Shown here: one piece after another, positions 26,787 to 36,298 of the stretch
How the letters are laid out: each line of letters opens with the position of its first letter
How positions within the stretch are numbered: position 1 is the first letter of the stretch
Source of the DNA: Catellatospora sp. KI3
Lineage (GTDB): Bacteria > Actinomycetota > Actinomycetes > Mycobacteriales > Micromonosporaceae
Length of the DNA stretch: 64,000 bases
Assembly: GCF_029948125.1 (NCBI RefSeq)
Contig: NZ_JASAMB010000001.1
Location: 186,001-250,000 of the forward strand
Direction: 5' to 3'
Position numbers and translations under genes: made by a program
Notes under the pieces: generated by a model
Databases searched by the model: none
Told to the model about the DNA's origin: nothing
Seen by the model: the letters and a program-made list of their open reading frames with translations, nothing else

Positions 26787-27473
26787 ATGTCTGGCGTGGG
26801 CGTCCTTGACAAGGCGGTAGTGATCCTCGCTGCCTGTGTCGACGGCGCGAGCCTCGCGGAACTCGTCGATCGCACCAAGCTGCCGAGAGCAACGGCGCAC
26901 CGGCTGGCGCAAGCGCTGGAGATTCATCGGATGCTGGTACGGGACACGCAGGGCCGCTGGCGCCCGGGTCCCCGATTGGGCGAGCTCGCCAACGCCGCCC
27001 CCGACGTCCTGCTGACAGCGGCAGAGCCGCTGCTGTCCGCATTGCGGGACGCCACTGGCGAGAGCGCGCAGCTGTACCTGCGCCGGGCCGACGAGCGCAT
27101 CTGCGTCGGCGCGGCGGAGCGGGCCAGCGGGCTGCGCGACACCGTGCCGGTCGGCGCGATACTGCCGATGACGGCAGGCTCGGCCGCGCAGATCCTGCTC
27201 GCGTGGGAACCCCCGGAGGCGGTCATGCCCCTGCTGCCTCGCTGCAAGTTCACCGGCCGCACGCTGGCCGAGGTACGGCGGCGCGGCTGGGCCCAGTCGG
27301 TGGCCGAGCGGGAGGCGGGCGTGGCCTCGGTCAGCGCCCCCGTCCGCGACCGCACCGGCCGGGTCATCGCGGCGATCAGCGTGTCGGGCCCGATAGAGCG
27401 CCTGGGCCGCCGCCCCGGCGACCGCCACGCGATGGCGGTAGTACGCGCCGGCCAGCGCCTGTCCGGCCTCTGA
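26787..27473 (+). CDS. IclR family regulator, NdgR/LtbR type
   Basis: 228 residues. An N-terminal winged helix covers about residues 5-65 ([34 protein letters not shown]), followed by an IclR effector domain with [40 protein letters not shown] and [14 protein letters not shown]. It closely follows the Streptomyces NdgR pattern, a regulator of leucine and other amino-acid genes. ATG at 26787 follows family usage. It is divergent from leuCD. Confidence 0.92.
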   Translation: MSGVGVLDKAVVILAACVDGASLAELVDRTKLPRATAHRLAQALEIHRMLVRDTQGRWRPGPRLGELANAAPDVLLTAAEPLLSALRDATGESAQLYLRRADERICVGAAERASGLRDTVPVGAILPMTAGSAAQILLAWEPPEAVMPLLPRCKFTGRTLAEVRRRGWAQSVAEREAGVASVSAPVRDRTGRVIAAISVSGPIERLGRRPGDRHAMAVVRAGQRLSGL

Positions 27474-27498
27474 CGACCTAGACCCCCGGCGCCTTTTC

Positions 27499-27560
27499 GT
27501 GCAGTTTCGGGGAGAGTGCAGCAATCCGGCCCAGGATTCCCGCACTCTCCCCGAAACTGC
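27499..27560 (+). repeat. Palindromic repeat family C, copy 1
   Basis: GTGCAGTTTCGGGGAGAGTGC pairs with its inverted copy around a 22-base spacer that contains CCAGGATTCC. It lies 25 bp after the IclR stop. Other copies are at 29529 and 38070. The conserved spacer gives the element an orientation, here following the plus-strand gene. Confidence 0.92.
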
Positions 27561-27669
27561 CGAGTGGGCGGCGGCCCTGTGACGCGCGGCGCAGGGTTCG
27601 GGGCAGCGCGGGTTGCTCGTCGTACCTACGATGAGCAGCCTTGACTCCCCTCGAAAGGGAACGACTCCC

Positions 27670-29463
27670 ATGTCTGACCCAGCGGCGCCGACGGACCCCA
27701 CGTCCGCCGGCGCTCCCGCTGAGCCGGTGGACACCGGCTCCCCCGCCCCGGCCCCGGCCGAGCCCGGCGCGGTGATCACCCTCGACGCGACCGGCGCCGA
27801 GACCCCGGCCCCGACCCGCCCCCGCCGTACGCCGGTGCTCATCGCGGCCGTGGCCGCCGTGGTGCTGCTGCTCGGCGTCGGGGCGTACGCCGTCTACCGG
27901 TTCGCGTTCGGCGACGGGCGGCGCGTCGAGGAGGCCATGCCCGGCACCGCCGCGCTGTTCGCCTCGATCGACCTCGACACCGGGCTGGAGCAGCAGATCC
28001 GCCTGCTCCAGCTGGCCCGGGACCTGCCCGGGTCCACCAAGGGCGACGCCGACGCCGACCAGCGCGACGAACTGCTGACCCAGGTGCTCAAGGGCATGGG
28101 ACTGCCGGGCGTCGACCTCGAACGCGACCTGCTCAGCTGGGCCGGCCGCCGCGCGGGCCTGAGCCTTTGGCAGGACGGCGGCAAGACGTACGCCCTCATC
28201 GCGGTGGCCAGCACCGACAGCGACGCCGCCACGGCCGGACTGGGCCGGATGCGCGAAGCCGCCCGCAAGGACGACGGCGACCTCGGCTTCGTCGTCCGCG
28301 ACGGCATCGCCCTCATCGCGCTCGGCTCCGACGGCACGCAGGCGGCCGCCGAGAAGGCGTTCGCCGAATCCCAGCGGGCACCGCTGTCGGCCGCGGGCGA
28401 CTTCTCATCCGACCGTGCCTGGCTCGAAGGCGACCAGCTCGTCGTGGTCTGGGCCGACATGGGCCGGGTCAGCAAGCTGATGAGCGAGTTGATGATGGGC
28501 GCGCTCAGCGCCGACCCGGAACTGCGGTCCGGCCTGCCCGACACCCCGCAGCAGCAGGGCCGGATGATCCTCGGCGTACGGGCCACCGACAGCGGCCTGG
28601 AGGCGCGCTACCGCCAGACCGGTGCCGCGAAGGCCGCCCCGGCCCGCACCGACGCCCTGGCCCGCCTCGGCGCACTACCCGACAACTCGCTGCTCGGGGC
28701 CGTGGTGCAGCTGCCCGCCGACACCATCGACGGCTCGTCCGCCCTGCCCCTCGGCATGTCCGGCCTGTCCGGTCTCAGCACGTTCCTCTTCGGCCTGCCC
28801 GGCCTGACCGGCGGGATGGGGCTCGACCCCGACGAACCGCACCCCGTCTCCGTCGTGCCGAGCACCGAACCGGGCGTCGAGGTACCTGAGCTCACCGCAG
28901 CCGAGCTCAAGGAGCTCGACAAGCTGATGGCCAAGGACTTCGACAAGCTCACCGACGCCGAGCGCAAGCGGGTCGCCGAACTGCTCGGCATGCCCGCCGG
29001 CGCGATGGGCGAGCCGGGCGGCCTCGGCAGCCTGGGCGGCCCCGGCTCCTTCGGGCCCGACCTCGACCAGTTGGCCGGGCTCAACGGGGCCCAGATCACC
29101 GTCAGCCTCAACAAGACCGAGCCCAAGGCCGAGCTGCGCGTCGACGTGGCGGCGACCACCCCGGCCGCCGCCGACGGCCTGGTCAACCTGCTGGAGTCGC
29201 TCGGCGCGTGGTTCAACGCCACCGCCGACGGCAGCTCGGTGACCGCCATCACCCCCGGGTACGTGGCGTCGGCCAGCCCGCTGTCGGCACAGCCGGCGTT
29301 CCAGTCCGCCACCGCCGGATTGCCCGCCAACGCCGACACCGCCCTCTACCTGGACCTGGCCGCGCTCGGCGCCTCAGCGGACCTGCCGCTGCGCACCGTC
29401 GTCCTGGCCCAGTCCACCGAGAACGGCGCCCAGACCGGCACCCTCCGCCTGCTGTTCCGCTGA
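27670..29463 (+). CDS. DUF3352-like single-pass membrane protein
   Basis: 597 residues. A Pro/Ala-rich cytoplasmic N-terminus (about residues 1-55) precedes one transmembrane helix ([21 protein letters not shown]). A large outer domain follows with [15 protein letters not shown], which matches DUF3352 proteins, and repeated modules in which regions near 300-360 and 460-590 echo each other. An acidic-basic linker ([20 protein letters not shown]) and Gly/Leu stretches lie between. ATG at 27670 is chosen over upstream starts. Function unknown. Confidence 0.75.
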   Translation: MSDPAAPTDPTSAGAPAEPVDTGSPAPAPAEPGAVITLDATGAETPAPTRPRRTPVLIAAVAAVVLLLGVGAYAVYRFAFGDGRRVEEAMPGTAALFASIDLDTGLEQQIRLLQLARDLPGSTKGDADADQRDELLTQVLKGMGLPGVDLERDLLSWAGRRAGLSLWQDGGKTYALIAVASTDSDAATAGLGRMREAARKDDGDLGFVVRDGIALIALGSDGTQAAAEKAFAESQRAPLSAAGDFSSDRAWLEGDQLVVVWADMGRVSKLMSELMMGALSADPELRSGLPDTPQQQGRMILGVRATDSGLEARYRQTGAAKAAPARTDALARLGALPDNSLLGAVVQLPADTIDGSSALPLGMSGLSGLSTFLFGLPGLTGGMGLDPDEPHPVSVVPSTEPGVEVPELTAAELKELDKLMAKDFDKLTDAERKRVAELLGMPAGAMGEPGGLGSLGGPGSFGPDLDQLAGLNGAQITVSLNKTEPKAELRVDVAATTPAAADGLVNLLESLGAWFNATADGSSVTAITPGYVASASPLSAQPAFQSATAGLPANADTALYLDLAALGASADLPLRTVVLAQSTENGAQTGTLRLLFR

Positions 29464-29528
29464 CACCCCACCCGCCCGGGGCGGTGGGCCGATCCCTCGG
29501 GACGGCCCGCCGCCCCGGCGGGTTTTCC

Positions 29529-29592
29529 GTGCAGTTTCGGGGAAAGTGCAGCATTCGACGCCAAGATTCCTGCACTTTCCCCGAAACTGCAC
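29529..29592 (+). repeat. Palindromic repeat family C, copy 2
   Basis: GTGCAGTTTCGGGGAAAGTGC and its perfect inverted copy flank a spacer with GCCAAGATTCC. It starts 65 bp after the DUF3352-like gene, in the same orientation as that gene. Confidence 0.93.
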
Positions 29593-29626
29593 GCCCCTCG
29601 CACAGGTCCCAGGGGGCGTATGGGTG

Positions 29627-29670
29627 AACGAAAGCGGCTCACCGGCGAATGCCGGTGAGCCGCTTTCGTT
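29627..29670 (-). terminator. Terminator of the tRNA-Gln/Glu unit
   Basis: A perfect 20-bp inverted repeat (AACGAAAGCGGCTCACCGGC with its complement around GAAT) begins 4 bases after the 3' end of tRNA-Glu on the minus strand. Confidence 0.88.
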
Positions 29671-29674
29671 GTTG

Positions 29675-29747
29675 TAGCCCCGAAGGGATTCGAACCCTCG
29701 CTACCGCCTTGAGAGGGCGGCGTCCTAGGCCGCTAGACGACGGGGCC
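29675..29747 (-). tRNA. tRNA-Glu (anticodon CTC)
   Basis: A 73-nt cloverleaf read on the minus strand. The acceptor GGCCCCG pairs with CGGGGCT, the D-loop is GTCTAGCGGCCTAGGAC, the anticodon stem CCGCC/GGCGG surrounds loop CTCTCAA, and the T-arm contains GGTTCGAATCC. CCA is not encoded. It decodes GAG. Confidence 0.96.
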
Positions 29748-29869
29748 AGGACTTTCCGTTTTCATTTTTCGACCGCCTCTGCTGATTTCTCAGCTCGGCG
29801 GCCTGCCGAAACTCTAACAGTTCCAGCTCCCCCGCGCTAATCGGGCTCTCGCTCGATCAGGCTTGGAAG

Positions 29870-29941
29870 CTGGGGTACCAGGACTCGAACCTAGACTAAC
29901 TGAACCAGAATCAGTTGGGCTGCCAATTACCCCATACCCCA
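29870..29941 (-). tRNA. tRNA-Gln (anticodon CTG)
   Basis: A 72-nt cloverleaf on the minus strand. Acceptor TGGGGTA pairs with TACCCCA, the anticodon stem ACTGA/TCAGT surrounds TTCTGGT, and the T-arm contains GGTTCGAGTCC. It decodes CAG. CCA is not encoded. It is upstream of tRNA-Glu on the same strand and probably shares its transcript. Confidence 0.95.
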
Positions 29942-30030
29942 TCGGCACCGTTACCGCTGCCGGGAGTGAACTTTACCTGACACCCCCGGCACCGCCAAAT
30001 CGATACCCGCCCGCGCGTCGCGGACGCTGG

Positions 30031-30819
30031 TCACACCACCGGTTTGACCGGGTTGCGCAGCTCGCCGAGCCCGGCGATCCGCACCTTCACCACGTCCTCG
30101 GCCGTGATCGGCGAGACCCCGGCCGGGGTGCCGGTCAGGATGACGTCGCCGGGCAGCAGCGTCATCACGTGGGAGATGTACGAGATCAGCGTCGGCACGT
30201 CGAACACCATGTCGGAGGTCCGCCCCAGCTGCCGTACCTCGCCGTTGACCTCGCACCGGACCTCGAGGTCGCTGACGTCGGCCCCGGTGGTGATCCACGG
30301 CCCGAGCGGGCAGAACGAGTCGAAGCCCTTGGCGCGGGTCCACTGGTCGTCGGAGCGCTGCAGGTCGCGGGCGGTCACGTCGTCGGCTACGGCGTACCCG
30401 AAGATGGCCTTCTCGGCCCCGGCCCGGTCGACGCGGCGGGCGCCCGTGGCACCGATCACCACGGCGAGTTCTGCCTCGTGCTCGACCTGCCGGGACTGCT
30501 CGGGCAGCCGGATCACGTCGTACGGCCCGATCACCGAAGTGGACGGCTTGAGGAACAGCAGCGGCTCCTTGGGCACCTCGACGCCGTGCTCGGCGGCGTG
30601 GTCGGCGTAGTTGCGCCCGACCCCGATCACCTTGCTGGGCAGGATCGGCGACAGCAGCCGGACGTCGTCGACGGCGTACCGCTGGTCGGTGAGGTCCAGC
30701 TCACCGAAGGGGTGGCCGTTGATGACGCGTACGGTGAGGCCCTTCGATCCCGCGTCCGGGTCGCCCTCCACGACCCCGAACGACATGCCTCCCGGATGAA
30801 CAAAGCGTGCGATCCGCAC
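30031..30819 (-). CDS. Fumarylacetoacetate hydrolase family protein
   Basis: 262 residues of the FAH fold. Family features are VIGVGRNYADHAAEHG, LFLKPSTSVIGPYD, the metal ligands in VEHEAELAVVIG and GYAVADDVTARDLQ, and VILTGTPAGVSP. Members hydrolyse or decarboxylate beta-keto acids (for example oxaloacetate or acylpyruvates); the substrate here is unknown. GTG at 30819 is the likely start. In mycobacteria this gene lies beside gltX, which is absent here. Confidence 0.9.
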   Translation of the reverse strand: MRIARFVHPGGMSFGVVEGDPDAGSKGLTVRVINGHPFGELDLTDQRYAVDDVRLLSPILPSKVIGVGRNYADHAAEHGVEVPKEPLLFLKPSTSVIGPYDVIRLPEQSRQVEHEAELAVVIGATGARRVDRAGAEKAIFGYAVADDVTARDLQRSDDQWTRAKGFDSFCPLGPWITTGADVSDLEVRCEVNGEVRQLGRTSDMVFDVPTLISYISHVMTLLPGDVILTGTPAGVSPITAEDVVKVRIAGLGELRNPVKPVV

Positions 30820-30940
30820 CACAGCCCCCAGCTGTCGACACAACGTTTTCTCGTGCCCAACCTAACGCGGGCGCTCAGGGCACGAAGCGGAGGTGGTGAC
30901 GGCGGCGCAGCCGCACCGCCGAGCTGGCTAACCTTGGCCG

Positions 30941-31843
30941 GTGACCACCGCGACCGCCACCCGACTGAGCGAGCCGGTCTGGCGTGCCCGCCGCGCGGCC
31001 CACGAGCAGCGCGTCGACGGCTGGATCGAGCACCACCTGCACCGCCGCCGCAGCGGCGTGAAGCACCCGGTGCACGACTTCCTGTTCACGTACTACTCGC
31101 ACCGGCCCGCCCAGCTGCGCACCTGGCACCCGGGCGCGGGCGTGCTGCTGGACGGCGGCGAACCAGCCCGCGACTACGTGCCGGCTGACGGCGGCACGAT
31201 CCTCGACCCGGGCCTGCCGGCCAAGCGGACCGACTCGGTGCGCTGGATCCGCGACCTGCTGGCTGCCACCGCGTCCCGGCCGCCGCAGTTCGGCTGCTTC
31301 GGGATGCACGAGTGGGCCATGGTCTACCGGCAGACGCAGGCCGAGGTGCGGCACAACTCCTGGCCGCTGCGGCTGTCACCGTCCGCGACGGCCGAGGTCG
31401 TGCAGGACCGGGGGGTACGCTGCACGCACTTCGACGCGTTCCGCTTCTTCACCGCCCCGGCCCGGCCGCTGAACGTGCACCAGCCGACGCGCGAGTCCCA
31501 GCAGGCGCTGGAGCAGCCGGGCTGCTTGCATGGAAACATGGATCTGTATAAGTGGTCGTACAAGCTGTCGCCGCTGGTCCCCAGCGAGCTGGTGGGCGAC
31601 TGCTTCGCGCTGTCCCGCGAGATCCGGGAACTGGACATGCGCGCGAGCCCGTACGACCTGGCCGACCTGGGCTTCCCGCCGGTGCTGATCGAGACGCCCG
31701 AGGGCCGCGCCCAGTACGCCGCCGAGCAGCGCGCCTTCGCCGACCGCGCCGCCCCGCTCCGCGCCGCCCTGATCACCGCCTGCGACGCGCTGCTCGCGAA
31801 CACCGCCAGCGTCCCCGATCGGGGCTCACCCCGCCCCCCTTAG
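30941..31843 (+). CDS. Conserved actinobacterial protein often annotated 3-methyladenine DNA glycosylase
   Basis: 300 residues with conserved VWRARRAAHEQRVD near the start, HPVHDFLFTYYSHRPAQLRTWHPG (about residues 42-65), FGCFGMHEWAMVYR and TRESQQALEQPGCLHGNMDLYKWSYKL. I recall proteins with this pattern labelled 3-methyladenine DNA glycosylase, but no HhH-GPD or AAG catalytic motif is visible, so the activity is doubtful. The last codons (about SPRPP) and stop lie in the outer arm of repeat A copy 3. Confidence 0.6.
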   Translation: MTTATATRLSEPVWRARRAAHEQRVDGWIEHHLHRRRSGVKHPVHDFLFTYYSHRPAQLRTWHPGAGVLLDGGEPARDYVPADGGTILDPGLPAKRTDSVRWIRDLLAATASRPPQFGCFGMHEWAMVYRQTQAEVRHNSWPLRLSPSATAEVVQDRGVRCTHFDAFRFFTAPARPLNVHQPTRESQQALEQPGCLHGNMDLYKWSYKLSPLVPSELVGDCFALSREIRELDMRASPYDLADLGFPPVLIETPEGRAQYAAEQRAFADRAAPLRAALITACDALLANTASVPDRGSPRPP

Positions 31844-31920
31844 CATCGACGCTGGCCTATCCAGAGGACGGATCTCGAAGAATCGTCTTCTGGATAGGCC
31901 AGCGTCAATAAAAGGCGGGG
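31829..31920. repeat. Palindromic repeat family A, copy 3
   Basis: Core GACGCTGGCCTATCCAGAGGAC pairs with GTCTTCTGGATAGGCCAGCGTC, and an outer CCCCGCC/GGCGGGG stem closes it. It contains the stop codon of the upstream gene and precedes the convergent glnA2 stop. Confidence 0.9.
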
Positions 31921-31953
31921 CGGGCGGGTGGGAGACGGTGTGCGAGTGGCCGG

Positions 31954-33306
31954 TCAGAGGGCGCCGAGGTAGCGGCGGCGCTCGAAGGGGGTCACCTCGC
32001 GGCGGTACTCCTCCCACTCCGCGCGCTTGTTGCGCAGGAAGAAGTCGAACACGTGCTCACCGAGCACATCCGCCACCAACTCCGACCCGGCCATCACGTC
32101 GATCGCCTCGGACAGGTTCTCCGGCAGGGCCGAGTAGCCCATCGCGCGCCGCTCCGCGTTCGACAGCGACCACACGTCGTCCTCGGCGCCCGGAGGCAGC
32201 TCGTACCCCTCCTCGATGCCGCGCAGACCGGCCCCGAGCAGCACCGCGAACGCCAGGTACGGGTTGCAGGCGGAGTCCATCGAGCGCACCTCGACCCGGG
32301 CCGAGTTCGGCTTGCCGTACGCGGGGACGCGGACCAGGGCGGAGCGGTTCAGATGGCCCCAGCAGACGTACGCGGGCGCCTCGGAGATGCGGTCCGGGAT
32401 CATCTGCGGGAACAGCCGCTTGTACGAGTTCACCCACTGGTTGGTGACCGCGGTGAACTCCCGCGCGTGGGTGAGGATGCCGGCGATGAACGCCTTGGCC
32501 GTCTTCGACAGCTTGTGCGGGTCGGCCGGGTCGTGGAACGCGTTGCGCTCGCCCTCGAACAGCGACAGGTGGGTGTGCATGCCGCTGCCGGGCTGGTCGG
32601 TGAACGGCTTGGGCATGAACGTCGCCTGCACCCCGTGCGACAGCGCGACCTCGCGCATCACGTGGCGGAACGTCATGATGTTGTCGGCCGTGGTCAGCGC
32701 GTCGGCGTAGCGCAGGTCGATCTCCTGCTGGCCGGGCGCGACCTCGTGGTGGCTGAACTCCACCGAGATGCCGATGCGCTCCAGGGCCAGCACCGCCTGG
32801 CGGCGGAAGTCGCGCGCGATGGCGTGCGTGGTGTGGTCGAAGTAGCCGCCGGAGTCGACCGGCGTCGGCAGCCCGCCGTCGGCCGGGGCGTCGGCGAGCA
32901 GGAAGAACTCGACCTCGGGGTGGGTGTAGAAGGTGAAGCCCTTGTCGGCGGCCTTGGACAGGGCGCGGCGCAGCACGTGGCGCGGGTCGGCCCAGCTCGG
33001 GGTGCCGTCGGGCATGAGGATGTCGCAGAACATGCGGGCGCTCTCGCCGGAGCCGCCGCCCTCGAACGGGAAGACCTGGAACGTCGTCGGGTCGGGCATG
33101 GCGATCATGTCCGACTCGTACACCCGGGCGAAGCCTTCGATGGCGGAGCCGTCGAAGCCGATGCCCTCCTCGAACGCCGCCTCGAGTTCGGCGGGCGCCA
33201 CGCTGACCGACTTCAGGGTGCCGAGCACGTCGGTGAACCAGAGGCGCACGAACCGGATGTCGCGCTCCTCAAGCGTACGCAGCACGAACTCCTGCTGACG
33301 ATCCAC
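31954..33306 (-). CDS. glnA2: Glutamine synthetase-family ligase, GlnA2 type
   Basis: 450 residues. It starts MDRQQEFVLRTLEERDIRFVRLWFTDVLG, the GlnA2 signature, with glutamate ligands in HPEVEFFLL, the catalytic histidine in GSGMHTHLSLF, and VRSMDSACNPYLAF. Streptomyces GlnA2 acts as a gamma-glutamylpolyamine synthetase rather than a true glutamine synthetase, so polyamine use is a plausible role. It has no adenylylation-type tyrosine segment that I can identify. It is divergent from the next gene. Confidence 0.92.
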   Translation of the reverse strand: MDRQQEFVLRTLEERDIRFVRLWFTDVLGTLKSVSVAPAELEAAFEEGIGFDGSAIEGFARVYESDMIAMPDPTTFQVFPFEGGGSGESARMFCDILMPDGTPSWADPRHVLRRALSKAADKGFTFYTHPEVEFFLLADAPADGGLPTPVDSGGYFDHTTHAIARDFRRQAVLALERIGISVEFSHHEVAPGQQEIDLRYADALTTADNIMTFRHVMREVALSHGVQATFMPKPFTDQPGSGMHTHLSLFEGERNAFHDPADPHKLSKTAKAFIAGILTHAREFTAVTNQWVNSYKRLFPQMIPDRISEAPAYVCWGHLNRSALVRVPAYGKPNSARVEVRSMDSACNPYLAFAVLLGAGLRGIEEGYELPPGAEDDVWSLSNAERRAMGYSALPENLSEAIDVMAGSELVADVLGEHVFDFFLRNKRAEWEEYRREVTPFERRRYLGAL

Positions 33307-33457
33307 GGCGGGCCTCTCTCGACTCTGATCTCCGGCCAGTCTGGCGCGGCCTCATTACGCGCACGTTACGCCATCCTCAAGCAGTACGCCCCGTGACGGT
33401 GATCCCGCAACCGGAACCCTTCTTACCCGTTTTAACGGTCAGTACGAAGGAGCGCCC
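33307..33457. promoter_or_regulatory. Divergent promoter region of glnA2 and the next gene
   Basis: A 151-bp gap between two divergent starts, with AT-rich TTACCCGTTTTAACGG before the plus-strand gene and GAAGGAG as its ribosome site. I could not recognise a convincing GlnR box. Confidence 0.4.
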
Positions 33458-34273
33458 ATGACCCGCCTGGACACCCTGTTTCCGGTGCGCCACCGCACCA
33501 TCGCCGGCGGCATCGCCCTCGGCGGCCTGCTCATCGCCGCGCTGATCATCGCCGGGGTGATGGGTGCCCAGCACACCCCCCGAACCCACGCGGCGCCACC
33601 GCGGGAGACCGACACCATCACCGCCTCGCAGCCCGAGCTGCAGGCGGCGCTGCTGGCCCCGGCCGACCTGTCCCCCAGCTACGCGCCCGCGCCCGCGACC
33701 AGGGCGCCGGACGTGCCGCGCGCCGAGCGCTGCGCCAGCCTGCTCGGCGCCCCGGACGAGCTGATCCGGCACACCGCCGCCACGCTCGCCCCGCACCCCA
33801 AGGCCGTGGTCCGTCCCAGCGCCCAGGCCGTGTCCCGCCAGTACGGGCCGACGCTGATCACCCAGGTGCTCACCACGTTCAGCGGGAACGGGGCGGCGAA
33901 CACGCTGGACGAGCTGCGCCGGGTCGGGCAGCGCTGCCGCGCCTTCGACGCGGTGCTCGAGGACGGCACGGCGGTCCGGGTCCGGGTCGACGACGTACCC
34001 CGCGACCACCTGCCCGCCGACCTGCTGAAACTGGAGGGCGACGCGTTCGCGCTGCGGTTCACCCTCACCGGGACGCGCAAGACGATGACCGGCTACCTTG
34101 CCCTGGGCCGGGTGGGCCGGGTGCTGTCGGTGCTGCGCGAGATGGAGTCGACCCAGCAGCACGGGGCCGTGGCCGACCTGGCCCACTTCACCGAGGTGCT
34201 GGGCCAGGCCGCACGGAAGCTGCTGCCGATCACGCTGGGCAGACTCGGCGCCAGCCCGGCCCCGCAGAGCTGA
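33458..34273 (+). CDS. Membrane-anchored extracytoplasmic protein (PknH sensor-like outline)
   Basis: 271 residues. A transmembrane or signal segment lies at about residues 15-36 (IAGGIALGGLLIAALIIAGVMG). The outer domain has two cysteines (AERCASLLG; GQRCRAFD) and begins with LQAALLAPADLSPSYAPAP, which resembles PknH/LppX-type sensor domains. The family call is weak. It may share a transcript with nadE, 95 bp downstream. Confidence 0.6.
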   Translation: MTRLDTLFPVRHRTIAGGIALGGLLIAALIIAGVMGAQHTPRTHAAPPRETDTITASQPELQAALLAPADLSPSYAPAPATRAPDVPRAERCASLLGAPDELIRHTAATLAPHPKAVVRPSAQAVSRQYGPTLITQVLTTFSGNGAANTLDELRRVGQRCRAFDAVLEDGTAVRVRVDDVPRDHLPADLLKLEGDAFALRFTLTGTRKTMTGYLALGRVGRVLSVLREMESTQQHGAVADLAHFTEVLGQAARKLLPITLGRLGASPAPQS

Positions 34274-34368
34274 GCCCGCGCCCGGCCGGGTGACTCGCGC
34301 GGCGGATGTGGCCGGGCACACGGGTGCCGGGACGGGCCCCGGCTGGGGCGATGCGCGAAGATGAGGGC

Positions 34369-36123
34369 ATGACCGCCACGCTGCGTCTCGCTCTCGCCCA
34401 GGTCAACCCCACGGTCGGCGATATCGCCGGCAACGCCGCGCTGGTGCGCGAGTGGTCCGCCCGCGCCGCCGAGGCCGGTGCCCACCTGGTCGCGTTCCCC
34501 GAGATGATGCTGACCGGCTACCCGGTCGAGGACCTGGTGTTCCGCCAGTCGTTCGTGGACGCCTCCCGGGAGGCGCTGGACCGCCTGGCCGCCGACCTGG
34601 CCGCCGACGGCCTCGGCGAGCTGGCCGTGGTCGTGGGCTACCTCGACGCCGACGGCCCGGCCCGCCTCGGTGCCGACAGCACGTCGGCCACCGGCCCGCG
34701 CGACTCGCTGGCGCTGCTGCACCGGGGTACGGTCGCGGCCCGCTACGACAAGCACCACCTGCCCAATTACGGCGTCTTCGACGAGGACCGCTACTTCGTG
34801 CCCGGCGACACCCTCACCGTGGTGCGGCTGGAGTGGGCCGACGGCAGCCAGGCCGACGTCGCGCTGACCATCTGCGAGGACATCTGGCAGGCGGGCGGGC
34901 CGTTCGCGGTCGCCGCCGCCGCCCGGGTCGGGCTGGTCGTCAACATCAACGGCTCGCCGTACGAGCTGAACAAGGACGACGTGCGGCTGCCGCTGGTGGC
35001 GCGGCGGGCCGCGGAGGCCAACGCGCCGGTGGCGTACGTCAACATGATCGGCGGGCAGGACGAGCTGGTCTTCGACGGCGACTCCATGATCGTGGCCGCG
35101 GACGGGACGCTGCTGGCCCGCGGGGCGCAGTTCGACCCGGCACTGCTCGTACACGACCTGCAGCTGCCCGAGGCGGACCCGGACGCGCCCACCGGCGACC
35201 TGGGCGCGATGAAGGCCGCGCGGCACCTGGTGCGCACGAACTGGGGCGCCCCGGTCGGCCCGCCCGCCGACGCCGGCATCGCCGACCGCCTCGCCGACGA
35301 GGCCGAGGTGTGGCAGGCCCTCGTCCTCGGCCTGCGCGACTACGTACGCAAGAACGGCGCCAAGTCGATCCTGCTCGGCCTGTCCGGCGGCATCGACTCC
35401 TCGGTGGTGGCCGCGATCGCGGTCGACGCCCTCGGCGCCGAGCACGTCGTCGGCGTCTCCATGCCCAGCGGCCACTCCTCGCAGCACTCGCGCGACGACG
35501 CCGCCGAGATGGCGCAGCTGACCGGCCTGGACTACCGGGTCGAGCCGATCCAGCACATGGTCGACTCGTTCCTGTCCAACCTGAACCTGTCCGGCCTGGC
35601 CGTGGAGAACCTGCAGGCCCGGGTGCGCGCGGTCATCCTGATGGCGCTGTCCAACCAGGAGGGCCACCTGGTCCTCACCACCGGCAACAAGAGCGAGCTG
35701 GCCGTCGGCTACTCCACCCTGTACGGCGACTCGGTCGGCGCCTTCAACCCGCTCAAGGACGTGCCGAAGACGCTGGTCTGGAAGCTGGCCCGGTGGCGCA
35801 ACACCGTCTCCCCCGTGATCCCGGTCAGCTCGATCGAGAAGCCGCCCAGCGCCGAGCTGCGGCCCGGCCAGCTAGACACCGACTCGCTGCCGCCGTACGA
35901 GCAGCTCGACGCGATCGTGGCGGGGTACGTCGACGGCGACCAGGGGCGTGACGAGCTGCTGGCCGCTGGGCACGACCAGGCGCTGGTGGACCGGATCCTG
36001 CGGCTGATCGACGGGGCGGAGTACAAGCGGCGGCAGTCGGCGCCTGGCACCAAGATCTCGTTCAAGTCGTTCGGGCGCGATCGGCGCCTGCCCATCACCA
36101 ACCGCTGGCGCGAGTCGCGCTGA
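34369..36123 (+). CDS. nadE: Glutamine-dependent NAD+ synthetase
   Basis: The last step of NAD+ synthesis with glutamine as nitrogen donor. 584 residues: the N-terminal nitrilase-type amidase has its Glu-Lys-Cys triad in FPEMMLTGYP, YDKHHLPNYGVFDE and LTICEDIWQ. The C-terminal synthetase has the P-loop LGLSGGIDSSVVAAIAVDALG and TGNKSELAVGYSTLYGD. ATG at 34369 fits the family start MTATLRLALAQVNP. Repeat B copy 2 follows after 6 bp. Confidence 0.97.
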   Translation: MTATLRLALAQVNPTVGDIAGNAALVREWSARAAEAGAHLVAFPEMMLTGYPVEDLVFRQSFVDASREALDRLAADLAADGLGELAVVVGYLDADGPARLGADSTSATGPRDSLALLHRGTVAARYDKHHLPNYGVFDEDRYFVPGDTLTVVRLEWADGSQADVALTICEDIWQAGGPFAVAAAARVGLVVNINGSPYELNKDDVRLPLVARRAAEANAPVAYVNMIGGQDELVFDGDSMIVAADGTLLARGAQFDPALLVHDLQLPEADPDAPTGDLGAMKAARHLVRTNWGAPVGPPADAGIADRLADEAEVWQALVLGLRDYVRKNGAKSILLGLSGGIDSSVVAAIAVDALGAEHVVGVSMPSGHSSQHSRDDAAEMAQLTGLDYRVEPIQHMVDSFLSNLNLSGLAVENLQARVRAVILMALSNQEGHLVLTTGNKSELAVGYSTLYGDSVGAFNPLKDVPKTLVWKLARWRNTVSPVIPVSSIEKPPSAELRPGQLDTDSLPPYEQLDAIVAGYVDGDQGRDELLAAGHDQALVDRILRLIDGAEYKRRQSAPGTKISFKSFGRDRRLPITNRWRESR

Positions 36124-36129
36124 GCGCGG

Positions 36130-36181
36130 TAAGGAAGGGACCCTTCTTATCGCTTTACATAGAGGAAGGGCCCCTTCTTCA
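36130..36181 (+). repeat. Palindromic repeat family B, copy 2
   Basis: Same layout as copy 1: TAAGGAAGGGACCCTTCTTATCG, spacer ending ACATAGAG, then GAAGGGCCCCTTCTTC. It starts 6 bp after the nadE stop, in nadE orientation, before panB. Confidence 0.92.
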
Positions 36182-36298
36182 CTCCTGCCGCAGTGAAATT
36201 CTGCACTGAACCCTGACATCGGCCGTTCAACAGGTGGAAACATCCTCCTCAGAGACCCGGGGACCGCGAGCGCGGCCTCGAGGTGAGAGGAGACAGTG

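Noticed and set aside
24702-27473. 923-codon plus-strand frame over leuD and leuC
   Set aside because: Antisense shadow of leuDC; only the end from 26787 is the IclR gene.
27499-27560. Small peptides encoded in repeat C (for example frames with FRGKC)
   Set aside because: The similar translations come only from the conserved DNA palindrome; no ribosome sites and frames differ between copies.
30941-31843. Firm call as 3-methyladenine DNA glycosylase
   Set aside because: No HhH-GPD or AAG active-site pattern seen; the name is kept only as a remembered annotation.
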